DNA of 64,000 nt from Cyclobacteriaceae bacterium (lineage in GTDB: Bacteria; Bacteroidota; Bacteroidia; Cytophagales; Cyclobacteriaceae): assembly GCA_019638275.1 (NCBI GenBank), contig JAHBUC010000002.1, positions 434,001 to 498,000 on the forward strand. Reading direction: 5' to 3'. Each line of letters opens with the position of its first letter. Positions within the stretch are counted from its first letter, which is position 1. Of the stretch, positions 8,868 through 16,048 are shown piece after piece. The notes under the pieces were generated by a model. That model was not told the DNA's origin. It did not search any database and saw only the letters and a list, made by a program, of their open reading frames with translations. The position numbers and the translations under genes were made by a program.

Positions 8868-10118
8868 ATGAATAATTATCTTAAGGCTCTTTTGGTATTA
8901 GCTGCCGGATCTGTTGTTTTATCAGCATGTTCACTTTTTGGTGGCGGAGGCGGCAGGCCTACTGCCTCGAACCCCGGACAGGTAAGTACGGCTACTGGTC
9001 TTGCATTTAATGATGAAGACGCGGGTGGTTTTATGGTTAATGCCTATAAGGGCCAGCCCGATGCCCCCAATATGGTGTTTATTGAAGGTGGGCGTACCGT
9101 GATGGGATCTTTTGAGGAGGATGTTATGTCCTATCGCGATAACATTGAAAGAACAGTTTCTGTGGCTTCGTACTACATGGACGAGACCGAAATTGCCAAT
9201 ATTCACTGGTTAGAATACCTGCATTACCTGGCCCGCGATTCTTCTCAGGAGGTTTATCAGGCGGCCTTGCCCGATACTACGGTTTGGGTTGGAAAGCTTG
9301 CTTTCAACGATCCTTACGTTGATCATTATCTCCGCTATCCAGGTTTCCGCTATTTCCCGGTAGTGGGTATAAGCTGGACACAGGCTTCAAATTATTCAGT
9401 ATGGAGAACACGCGCGGTAAACATTCAGTTAGCTGAAAAGGCCGGCACTGAATATGCCGAAACGGATGGCCGCATTCCTTTGGAATCAGGGATTGTAATT
9501 CCTTCTTATCGCCTGCCAACAGAAGCAGAGTGGGAGTATGCTGCACAGGCCATGATCGGAACACAATGGCTCGAAGAAATGCAAACCCACCAACGCGTAT
9601 ATCCGTGGGATGGTCACGCTGTGCGTAATCCGTATGGCAAACAGATGGGCTTTATGCTGGCTAACTTCAAGCGTGGTCGCGGTGACTATGCCGGTATTGC
9701 AGGCCGCCTAAATGATGGTGCGCTCATCACATCTTATATTTATGAATTCCCTCCCAACGATTATGGCTTATACAACATGGCCGGTAACGTTAGCGAGTGG
9801 GTGCAAGATGTTTATCGTCCGCTTTCTTTCCAGGATGTGGATGATCTGAACCCGATCCGCAGGGATGGTTTCCTGGATGATTCCCGTGGATACAATAATA
9901 ATGTCATCAAAGATCCTGCAACCGGTGAATGGACTCAACGTAATGCCGAAAGCTTTACTTCTTTGATCACTGATCGTGCACGTGTGTACAAAGGGGGCAG
10001 CTGGAAAGATGTTGCCTACTGGATGTCACCCGGTACGCGCAGGTTCCTTGATCAGGATAGCGCTACTGCGACAATCGGTTTCCGTTGTGCTATGATTCGT
10101 GCCGGTTCCAATTATTAA
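8868..10118 (+). CDS. gldJ: GldJ-like gliding motility / type IX secretion lipoprotein (SUMF1 fold)
   Basis: The 416-residue product starts with a lipoprotein signal (LAAGSVVLSAC), so it is probably anchored in the outer membrane on the periplasmic side. After a short linker comes a formylglycine-generating-enzyme-like domain: MVFIEGGRTVMGSFEEDVMS, SYYMDETEIANIHWLEYL, PVVGISWTQASNYSVWR, RLPTEAEWEYAAQA, GLYNMAGNVSEWVQDVYRP, ending VYKGGSWKD and IGFRCAM. The phrases TGLAFNDEDAGGF and ALPDTTVW...DPYVDHYLRYPG fit GldJ better than GldK, in which related GldJ proteins support the GldKLMN motor and SprB secretion. ATG 8868 is chosen because it precedes the signal peptide; an earlier ATG frame adds a non-homologous stretch. 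The gene stands alone and ends at a terminator. Confidence 0.8.
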   Translation: MNNYLKALLVLAAGSVVLSACSLFGGGGGRPTASNPGQVSTATGLAFNDEDAGGFMVNAYKGQPDAPNMVFIEGGRTVMGSFEEDVMSYRDNIERTVSVASYYMDETEIANIHWLEYLHYLARDSSQEVYQAALPDTTVWVGKLAFNDPYVDHYLRYPGFRYFPVVGISWTQASNYSVWRTRAVNIQLAEKAGTEYAETDGRIPLESGIVIPSYRLPTEAEWEYAAQAMIGTQWLEEMQTHQRVYPWDGHAVRNPYGKQMGFMLANFKRGRGDYAGIAGRLNDGALITSYIYEFPPNDYGLYNMAGNVSEWVQDVYRPLSFQDVDDLNPIRRDGFLDDSRGYNNNVIKDPATGEWTQRNAESFTSLITDRARVYKGGSWKDVAYWMSPGTRRFLDQDSATATIGFRCAMIRAGSNY

Positions 10119-10142
10119 TTGATACTTTAAATCTCTACTTGC

Positions 10143-10170
10143 AAAAGCCTTCCTCTCGGAAGGCTTTTTT
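10143..10170. terminator. Bidirectional terminator between gldJ and comF
   Basis: An 11-bp arm AAAAGCCTTCC pairs with GGAAGGCTTTT around a TCTC-type loop (10143-10153 with 10158-10168), followed by a T-run on + and preceded by A on the same strand. The two neighbouring genes converge on it. Confidence 0.85.
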
Positions 10171-10867
10171 ATTCTGCGGCATAAGCAATGCCGGCAACAC
10201 AAAGCGCAGAACAGCCGGCTTCAAACAAAGGTTGGCCACAAGCCTCAAGTGTTGCACCTGTTGTAATCACATCATCAACCAACAACAGTTTTCTATTAGC
10301 AATTTGACCGGCATCCGTTACCATAAATACATCGGCTACATTTTGCCAGCGCTTCAACCTGGATTTTTTTGTCTGAGTTTCCGTTGCCTTTGAACGAACC
10401 AAAACATCCGATAAAATGGGTTTTTGAAGTCGCTCGCTCAACCCCTTTGCAAATTCTTCGCTTTGGTTGTAGCCCCGCCTTTTCAATTTACTTTGATGAA
10501 GCGGTACGGGTAAAATGGCTTCAAAATGATCGGAAAAGCCACTTTTCTCCAGGTCTTCAGCATATACCCTGCCCAAAACGTTGCCGATCTCCGGCTTGTT
10601 GTTGTACTTAAACTCATGCAGCAGGTTCTGTACAGCTCCCTTTTTGTGAAAATGCAAAAAAGCCGCACCTGAGTGAATTGGAAGTCTGCCATAGAGCCGA
10701 TTGAATACAGCATTTTCTTTCACCAGGTGAAAATTTGTTCGAGGCAATTCATGTATGCACCGGCTGCATAGAATATCCTCGCCCTTAACCAGTCCTTCCA
10801 TACACGCCACACAATACCGCGGGTACACCAGCGAGATAAAGTCGGTAAACAATTCCGGCAGATTCAT
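10169..10867 (-). CDS. comF: ComF family phosphoribosyltransferase-like protein
   Basis: 232 residues. The N-terminal zinc finger has paired cysteines CVACMEG and ILCSRC (residues about 18-36), followed by a phosphoribosyltransferase domain with the PRPP-binding motif LLLVDDVITTGATLEACG near residue 195. ComF works in the cytoplasm on incoming single-stranded DNA during natural transformation in Firmicutes and gammaproteobacteria; many Bacteroidetes carry it without proven competence. The segment LPVPLHQSKLKRRGYNQSEEFA is also diagnostic. Full length, single gene. Confidence 0.88.
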   Translation of the reverse strand: MNLPELFTDFISLVYPRYCVACMEGLVKGEDILCSRCIHELPRTNFHLVKENAVFNRLYGRLPIHSGAAFLHFHKKGAVQNLLHEFKYNNKPEIGNVLGRVYAEDLEKSGFSDHFEAILPVPLHQSKLKRRGYNQSEEFAKGLSERLQKPILSDVLVRSKATETQTKKSRLKRWQNVADVFMVTDAGQIANRKLLLVDDVITTGATLEACGQPLFEAGCSALCVAGIAYAAE

Positions 10868-10886
10868 TTTCAGAACTTCCCCGTAT

Positions 10887-10894
10887 TACATTTG
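10887..10894 (+). promoter_or_regulatory. Possible -7 promoter element for the AhpD-like gene
   Basis: TACATTTG matches TAnnTTTG exactly and lies 41 bases upstream of the ATG at 10936. No clear TTTG is seen at the -33 position, so this is a weak call. Confidence 0.35.
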
Positions 10895-10935
10895 TTGTCT
10901 GAAATTAAGATAATTCACTTTAACCTTTACTAACC

Positions 10936-11277
10936 ATGGGGCTCGTTCAGGATTTCAATGCATACCGAAGTAAAATGAATGAAAAAATCATGGCTTCGGA
11001 TAGTCTGATTATAAAGCGCATTTTCAACCTGGATACCAACGCCTACGCAGAAGGAAGCCTGGATGTAAAAACCAAAGAGCTAATCGGGCTTACTTGCTCG
11101 CTGGTACTTCGCTGTGACGATTGCGTAAAGTATCATCTTGGAAAATGCAAAGAGGTTGGTTTGGATACAAATCAGGTTCAGGAAGCTATGGGGGTGGCCA
11201 CCCTGGTGGGCGGTACAATTGTTATTCCGCACCTTCGCAGAGCATTTGAGTATTGGGAAGAACTTAACCATGTTTAA
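10936..11277 (+). CDS. Carboxymuconolactone decarboxylase family (AhpD-like) protein
   Basis: 113 residues, all-helical AhpD/CMD fold. The redox motif is RCDDCVKYHLGKC at about residues 54-66, with the CxxC and downstream histidine that AhpD-type proteins use for peroxide or alkylhydroperoxide reduction. The N-terminus MGLVQDFNAYRSKMNEKI and the segment TKELIGLTCSLVLRC are typical of the Bacteroidetes subfamily. A member that keeps the CxxC more likely acts in thiol redox chemistry than as a true decarboxylase. It overlaps the next gene by 8 bases, so both are likely translated from one transcript. Confidence 0.87.
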   Translation: MGLVQDFNAYRSKMNEKIMASDSLIIKRIFNLDTNAYAEGSLDVKTKELIGLTCSLVLRCDDCVKYHLGKCKEVGLDTNQVQEAMGVATLVGGTIVIPHLRRAFEYWEELNHV

Positions 11278-11647
11278 GCGCGATCTTGAGTTGGAACGTA
11301 GCTGGCAACAGCTGCTTGGCTTCATTGAGCAATCTTTGGGCAAAAAGCCAAAAGACCTTAACGGTGTTTTGTTTCTCATTGGCGTACAGGAGCTGGGTCA
11401 GGGCTATCGGCTTTTTTCAAAAGAAGAAAAACAGGACCTGCTGCATATTGCCATTTGCAAAGTGCTGAGCTTTTCAGGCTACTATGAGCTGGAAGGCATT
11501 GATCAGCAGGGGTGGCCACACTGGAAAGTGATTAAAAAACTTCCGCACTTTGATTTGCTGGAGCAAGAGAAACTGCTGAAGATGGCCGTAATAGAATATT
11601 TTGAGTTGGAACATCAGTGGATTGTCCGTCCCTCCGCGCCAGAATAA
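11270..11647 (+). CDS. Conserved protein of unknown function, coupled to the AhpD-like gene
   Basis: 125 residues from ATG 11270, which overlaps the upstream stop; a longer frame from 11138 lies wholly within the AhpD-like gene and is rejected as the start. No signal peptide or membrane segment. Readable blocks are PKDLNGVLFLIGVQELGQGY and FSKEEKQDLLHIAICKVLS, suggesting a small helical cytoplasmic protein. It looks like a conserved uncharacterised Bacteroidetes protein, but I cannot name the family. Its tight coupling suggests a shared role with the thiol redox partner. Confidence 0.7.
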   Translation: MFKRDLELERSWQQLLGFIEQSLGKKPKDLNGVLFLIGVQELGQGYRLFSKEEKQDLLHIAICKVLSFSGYYELEGIDQQGWPHWKVIKKLPHFDLLEQEKLLKMAVIEYFELEHQWIVRPSAPE

Positions 11648-11665
11648 CTTTCATATATTTTCGAA

Positions 11666-11696
11666 TTGCTTGCGTGCCCTTCAGCGACTATCTTTA
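11666..11696 (+). promoter_or_regulatory. Promoter of the DUF4175-ybeY-mnmG run
   Basis: TTGC at 11666-11669, 19 bases, then TATCTTTA at 11689-11696, close to TTTG-N19-TAnnTTTG. The start codon at 11753 is about 56 bases downstream, leaving room for the palindrome at 11713-11727 in the leader. Confidence 0.45.
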
Positions 11697-11712
11697 GTGT
11701 GCTGCAAACCTT

Positions 11713-11727
11713 TGTTTACAGTAAACA
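11713..11727. promoter_or_regulatory. Perfect 15-base palindrome in the leader, candidate operator
   Basis: TGTTTAC-A-GTAAACA is a perfect inverted repeat of 7 + 1 + 7 bases just downstream of the putative transcription start of the long DUF4175 operon. Its size and symmetry fit a binding site for a dimeric repressor. No cognate regulator is visible in the window. Confidence 0.35.
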
Positions 11728-11752
11728 CGTTTTCAACTTATAACCGGGGCAA

Positions 11753-14700
11753 ATGGGAAGCGGACAGGATCGGATCAGGGAAAACATCAGTGCCTTCAGA
11801 AAAAGGTATTACACAAACCTTTTGGTTAAAGGTGTTTTGTTAACACTCAGTGTTGTGCTTGCCTATTTTGTGTTGGCAGCCATTTTCGAATACGCCTTCT
11901 GGTTAAACCCCTTAGTAAAAACATTGGTGGTGGTGGTATTCATTGCCACCATTGGGTATTGCGCATACCGGTTTCTTCGTGATCCCATTCAATTCTGGCT
12001 GGCACGAAGAGGAATGGGTGACGAGGAGAGTGCGCGAATTATCGGCAATTATTTTCCGCAAATACAGGACAGACTTCTAAACCTCATTCAACTACTCAAA
12101 GTCAAACAAGACTCAACCCTTGCTGTAGCGAGTGTTGAACAAAAATCCACTGAATTTGAACCCATCCGGTTTGAATCTGCGATTGACCTATCGGGAAATA
12201 CCCGCTATCTGAAGTACCTGGCAATACCTGTGGGGATCATGTTGTTGTTAATCCTGTTCAACAAAAACATCATTACCCAAAGCACACATCGTCTGGTTCG
12301 TTTCAACCAGACGTTTACGCCACAGGCCCCGTTTTTATTTACGATTCAAAACAAATCGCTTGTCGGTTTTTTTAATGAAGATTTTATTCTTTCGCTTTCG
12401 CTGGAAGGAAACGCCATACCCGATGCCTGTTACATTCATATCAATGGGCAGCGATTGAAAATGGAAACGGCTGGGGTTGGAAGTTTTCAATACGTTTTTG
12501 AAAAACTCCAGGAAAGTAAGCAGGTTCGTTTCGAAGCTGCCGGATTTTTTTCTTCAGGATTTGAACTCACTTTGGCCAATCGCCCTGAGCTAACCCAATT
12601 GGAACTGAAGTTGGAGTACCCCCGATACCTGCAGCGCTCATCCGAACGAATGGTGAATGCCGGGACCATTGAAATTCCTGAAGGAACTATAGCCACCTGG
12701 AACGTGCGCACCGCATACACCAACATGGCCCAGATCCGCTTTTCAGATGGCCAATCAGAACCTTTACAATTAACTGACAATCAGAATTTTATATATAAAA
12801 AGGGCTTTCAAAACCCTGACCAATATGAAATCATTCTGGAAAACGAACATAGCCAAAACAAGGAACGCATCAGCTATCGGATTGACGTAATCAAAGATCA
12901 ACATCCGCAAATTCTGGTAAACAATTTTCGCGACTCTGTTTTGTACAAGCGAATTGTTTTGGGTGGAGTTGTATCAGATGATTATGGCTTGAGTAAACTT
13001 CAGTTGATGTTTCATGTGAAAAACTCCAGTCAGCAAAAAATTGTTGAGCGCGCTGTAAGCATACCGATTGGAGTCAATCAGCAACAGCAGAGCTTCTTTT
13101 ATAACTGGTCACTTGATTCGTTGTCGCTCAAGCCGGGCGAATACCTGGAGTATTACCTGCAGGTTTGGGATAACGATGGTGTTAACGGACACAAGTCAAC
13201 CCGCTCATCGGTGTATACATTCTTCGTACCCGACAAGGATCAGCTGGTTACCGATATTTCACGGTCGCAATCACAAACGGAACAAAAAATTGAACAGAGT
13301 GCTGCTAAGGCGCAAGAGTTGAGTAAGCAGATAAATGATGCACAACAAAAACTAAAGGGCAAACAATCGCTCGACTGGCAAGACAAGAAGAAGCTTGAAG
13401 ACATTCTTGAACAAAAGAAAACTCTTGAAAAGTTGTTGAATGAATTGAAAGATCAGAACAAACAGCTTGAACAGAAAAAAGATGCATTCACCGAGCAAGA
13501 TGAACGTCTTCGCGAGAAAGCTCAACAAATTCAAAAACTCATGGAAGAGTTGTTGGATGATGAAACCCGGAAACTGCTGGAGGAGCTCGAAAAACTTTTA
13601 AAGGAAAATACAGATACCAATCAGATGCAGCGGCTGCTGGACAAGCTTAACAAAAACTCAAAAAATCTAGAAAAAGAGCTTGAGCGAATTTTAGAAAACT
13701 TCAAACAAATGAAGTTTGATTTTCAGGTTGACCAGGCGGCTAAAGATCTTGAGCAGATAAAAGAGAAACAGCAACAGCTTCTGGAAAAGACAGAAAATCT
13801 GGAACAGGAGATGAAGGAAAACCAAGGCAAATCGAAGAATAAGGAGCAAGCTGAGAAAGCCAAAAATGAAGCTGGTGAAAAGGCTAACGATTTGGCCAAG
13901 GAACAGGAAGATTTAAAGGAAGAATTTAAAGAAGCAGAAGAAAAACTTCAGGAGCTACGTGACATGTCGAAGGAACTGAATTCTGAAGAAAGTATACCTG
14001 ATCAGGAAGACAGCAAGGAGGTTCAGGATTCGCAGCAAGACAGTCAGGAAAATCTTGAAAACCAAAAGCCAGGTGAATCGAAAGGTGCGCAGCAAAAGGC
14101 CATTCAAAAGATGCAGCAAATGCAGGAGCAGATGCAAAGCATGCAAAATGCCATGAGCATGCAAATCGATATGCAGAACCTGGAAACGTTGCGTCAAATC
14201 ATTCACGGGCTAATCAAGCTCTCGCACGATCAGGAAGGAATCATGAATGAGTTCACCGAGTTGCAGTCCAGCGACCCACGGTTTAACCAACTTGCTCAGC
14301 GACAGTTAAAGATCAAAGATGATGTTAAAGTATTGGAAGACAGCTTGTTAGCGCTTGGAAAGCGTGATCCGATGATGGGCTCTTTTGTAACACGCGAAGT
14401 GACTGAACTAAATGATAGGCTGGATAAAGCCATTGAAGCATACCGGGAAAGAAGAAGGCCCCAGGTTTCCACTGAAATGCAATTCAGTATGACCTCCATT
14501 AATAACCTGGCGCTCATGCTCGACAGCCATTTTGATATGTTGATGCAGATGATGGCAAATGCCAAGGCCTCCGGCAAAAAGGGCAAGCAGAAGGGGAGTC
14601 AGCCCAATCTTAGCCAAATGCAGCAACAGCTCAATAATAAGATTGAACAACTTAAAAATAGCGGAAAAGGTGGCCGCGAACTTTCTGAGGAACTGGCAGA

Positions 14701-15103
14701 AATGGCTGCAGAGCAAGAACGCATAAGAAGAGCCTTACAGGAAATGGAGAGAAAGCTACAGGAGCAAGGCGGAAAGCTCCCCGGAAGTGATCTTACCGAA
14801 AAGATGGAGGATACAGAAATTGACCTGGTTAATAAGCGCCTGACTGAACAATTGATACAACGCCAACGCGACATTCTTACACGCTTGCTGGAGGCCGAAC
14901 AATCATTACGAGAGCAGGATATGGATGAAGAACGCAAAGGGGAATCGGCCAAAGACTATGAAAAAGAAATGCCCAAGGCCATTGAGGAATATTTACGATT
15001 AAAGGAAAAAGAAGTAGAATTGTTGAAAACTGTACCCCCTAAATTGTACCCGTTTTATAAGAAAGAAGTAAACGAATATTTTAAACGCTTACGCGAAAAC
15101 TAA
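11753..15103 (+). CDS. DUF4175 family membrane-anchored giant coiled-coil protein
   Basis: 1116 residues. Two membrane helices near residues 25-48 and 52-72 and a third near 150-170 (YLAIPVGIMLLLILF) anchor the protein. Residues about 180-480 are beta-rich and presumably periplasmic (LTLANRPELTQLELKLEYPRYLQ is part of it). From about 500 to the end the sequence is almost entirely charged coiled coil, rich in Gln, Glu and Lys, with dense repeats such as EKQQQLLEKTENLEQEM and MQQMQEQMQSMQNAMSMQ. The family has no established role; the tethered coil suggests a scaffold in the cell envelope. It is the first gene of a tight + strand run with an RsbW-like ATPase, ybeY and mnmG. Confidence 0.8.
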   Translation: MGSGQDRIRENISAFRKRYYTNLLVKGVLLTLSVVLAYFVLAAIFEYAFWLNPLVKTLVVVVFIATIGYCAYRFLRDPIQFWLARRGMGDEESARIIGNYFPQIQDRLLNLIQLLKVKQDSTLAVASVEQKSTEFEPIRFESAIDLSGNTRYLKYLAIPVGIMLLLILFNKNIITQSTHRLVRFNQTFTPQAPFLFTIQNKSLVGFFNEDFILSLSLEGNAIPDACYIHINGQRLKMETAGVGSFQYVFEKLQESKQVRFEAAGFFSSGFELTLANRPELTQLELKLEYPRYLQRSSERMVNAGTIEIPEGTIATWNVRTAYTNMAQIRFSDGQSEPLQLTDNQNFIYKKGFQNPDQYEIILENEHSQNKERISYRIDVIKDQHPQILVNNFRDSVLYKRIVLGGVVSDDYGLSKLQLMFHVKNSSQQKIVERAVSIPIGVNQQQQSFFYNWSLDSLSLKPGEYLEYYLQVWDNDGVNGHKSTRSSVYTFFVPDKDQLVTDISRSQSQTEQKIEQSAAKAQELSKQINDAQQKLKGKQSLDWQDKKKLEDILEQKKTLEKLLNELKDQNKQLEQKKDAFTEQDERLREKAQQIQKLMEELLDDETRKLLEELEKLLKENTDTNQMQRLLDKLNKNSKNLEKELERILENFKQMKFDFQVDQAAKDLEQIKEKQQQLLEKTENLEQEMKENQGKSKNKEQAEKAKNEAGEKANDLAKEQEDLKEEFKEAEEKLQELRDMSKELNSEESIPDQEDSKEVQDSQQDSQENLENQKPGESKGAQQKAIQKMQQMQEQMQSMQNAMSMQIDMQNLETLRQIIHGLIKLSHDQEGIMNEFTELQSSDPRFNQLAQRQLKIKDDVKVLEDSLLALGKRDPMMGSFVTREVTELNDRLDKAIEAYRERRRPQVSTEMQFSMTSINNLALMLDSHFDMLMQMMANAKASGKKGKQKGSQPNLSQMQQQLNNKIEQLKNSGKGGRELSEELAEMAAEQERIRRALQEMERKLQEQGGKLPGSDLTEKMEDTEIDLVNKRLTEQLIQRQRDILTRLLEAEQSLREQDMDEERKGESAKDYEKEMPKAIEEYLRLKEKEVELLKTVPPKLYPFYKKEVNEYFKRLREN

Positions 15104-15117
15104 CTTTTACGGTTAAG

Positions 15118-15519
15118 ATGAACACTATTAGCATTCAGGTTCCCTCCATTATTGAAAACATTCGAATGATCGAAAGCTTTATTGACAACGCCAAAGAGCG
15201 TTTTCATTTGGATGAGGATATTTACGGGAACATTATGATTGCTGTAACGGAGGCCGTGAACAATGCAATCAAGCACGGAAACTCTGGCAACTCCTCGAAA
15301 AACGTTTACCTGAGCCTTTTGCTTAATGAGAACTTACTGAAGTTTGTGATTAAGGACGAAGGCCCCGGCTTTGACTATCACCACCTTCCTGATCCTACCG
15401 CTCCTGAAAACCTTGAAAAGCCTGGCGGCAGGGGAATATTTCTTATGAAACACCTGTCTGACGAGGTTGAATTTAAGGATGGCGGAAAAGTTGTTGAGCT
15501 CAGCTTTTACATGTCGTAA
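15118..15519 (+). CDS. ATP-binding protein, RsbW/SpoIIAB-like anti-sigma factor kinase domain
   Basis: 133 residues, a stand-alone HATPase_c_2 domain. The N box is AVTEAVNNAIKHGN, the G1 box IKDEGPGFDYHHLPD, and the G2 region GGRGIFLMKHLSDEVEF. Proteins of this class either hold anti-sigma activity or phosphorylate an anti-sigma-factor antagonist. No STAS partner or sigma factor lies beside it, so its target is unknown. It is 14 bases downstream of the DUF4175 gene, and its stop codon directly abuts the ybeY start, which indicates one operon. Confidence 0.88.
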   Translation: MNTISIQVPSIIENIRMIESFIDNAKERFHLDEDIYGNIMIAVTEAVNNAIKHGNSGNSSKNVYLSLLLNENLLKFVIKDEGPGFDYHHLPDPTAPENLEKPGGRGIFLMKHLSDEVEFKDGGKVVELSFYMS

Positions 15520-15936
15520 ATGGCCTCGATTCATTTCTTTTCCGAGAAAGTCTCTTTTACCCTTCCTACACCAAGAAAAACCAGCAATTGGTTAAAGAAA
15601 GTAATCACCGCTGAAAACCAGGGGCTGAACGAGGTTAATATTATTTTTTGCTCAGACAGCTATTTACTGAAGATCAACAAAGAGTACCTCAATCACAATA
15701 CGCTAACAGATATAATCACCTTCGATTATTCAGCAGAATCCGGAATTTCAGGAGATATCTTTATAAGCACCCAACGTGTAAAGGAAAACGCTAAGTATTT
15801 TGGTGTTTCATTCGATTCTGAGCTACACAGAGTAATGGTTCACGGAACTCTTCACCTGCTTGGCTATAAGGACAAATCTGCTCGCCAAAAAGCAGTCATG
15901 CGAAGAAAAGAGGACGCTTACTTATCTTTGCGGTAG
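15520..15936 (+). CDS. ybeY: Endoribonuclease YbeY, rRNA maturation factor
   Basis: 138 residues. YbeY is a single-strand endoribonuclease needed for 16S rRNA 3'-end maturation and ribosome quality control. The metal motif reads MVHGTLHLLGYKDKSARQ: the first two histidines of the usual HGxLHLxGYDH are kept, and aspartate stands where the third histidine normally is, a form I associate with Bacteroidetes members. Upstream, LTDIITFDYS and GDIFISTQRVKENA are further family signatures. The ATG follows the previous stop without a gap. Confidence 0.92.
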   Translation: MASIHFFSEKVSFTLPTPRKTSNWLKKVITAENQGLNEVNIIFCSDSYLLKINKEYLNHNTLTDIITFDYSAESGISGDIFISTQRVKENAKYFGVSFDSELHRVMVHGTLHLLGYKDKSARQKAVMRRKEDAYLSLR

Positions 15937-15941
15937 AGTCT

Positions 15942-15957
15942 TGTTCCACGTGAAACA
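15942..15957. other. parS-like ParB binding site
   Basis: TGTTCCACGTGAAACA is identical to the 16-base bacterial parS consensus described for Bacillus Spo0J. It lies in the 112-base gap before mnmG and is the first of two sites there. ParB clamps would load here for chromosome segregation. Confidence 0.8.
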
Positions 15958-16027
15958 CAGATTGTGGAAATTTTTGTGGAATTGTGGATATCCGGTAAAT
16001 AGTGATTAAGAATTCCAAATACTAAAG

Positions 16028-16043
16028 GGTTCCACGTGGAACA
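16028..16043. other. Second parS-like site upstream of mnmG
   Basis: GGTTCCACGTGGAACA contains the perfect 14-base palindrome GTTCCACGTGGAAC and differs from the symmetric parS consensus only in the first base. It ends 5 bases before the mnmG start codon, 86 bases from the first site. Confidence 0.72.
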
Positions 16044-16048
16044 ACGCT

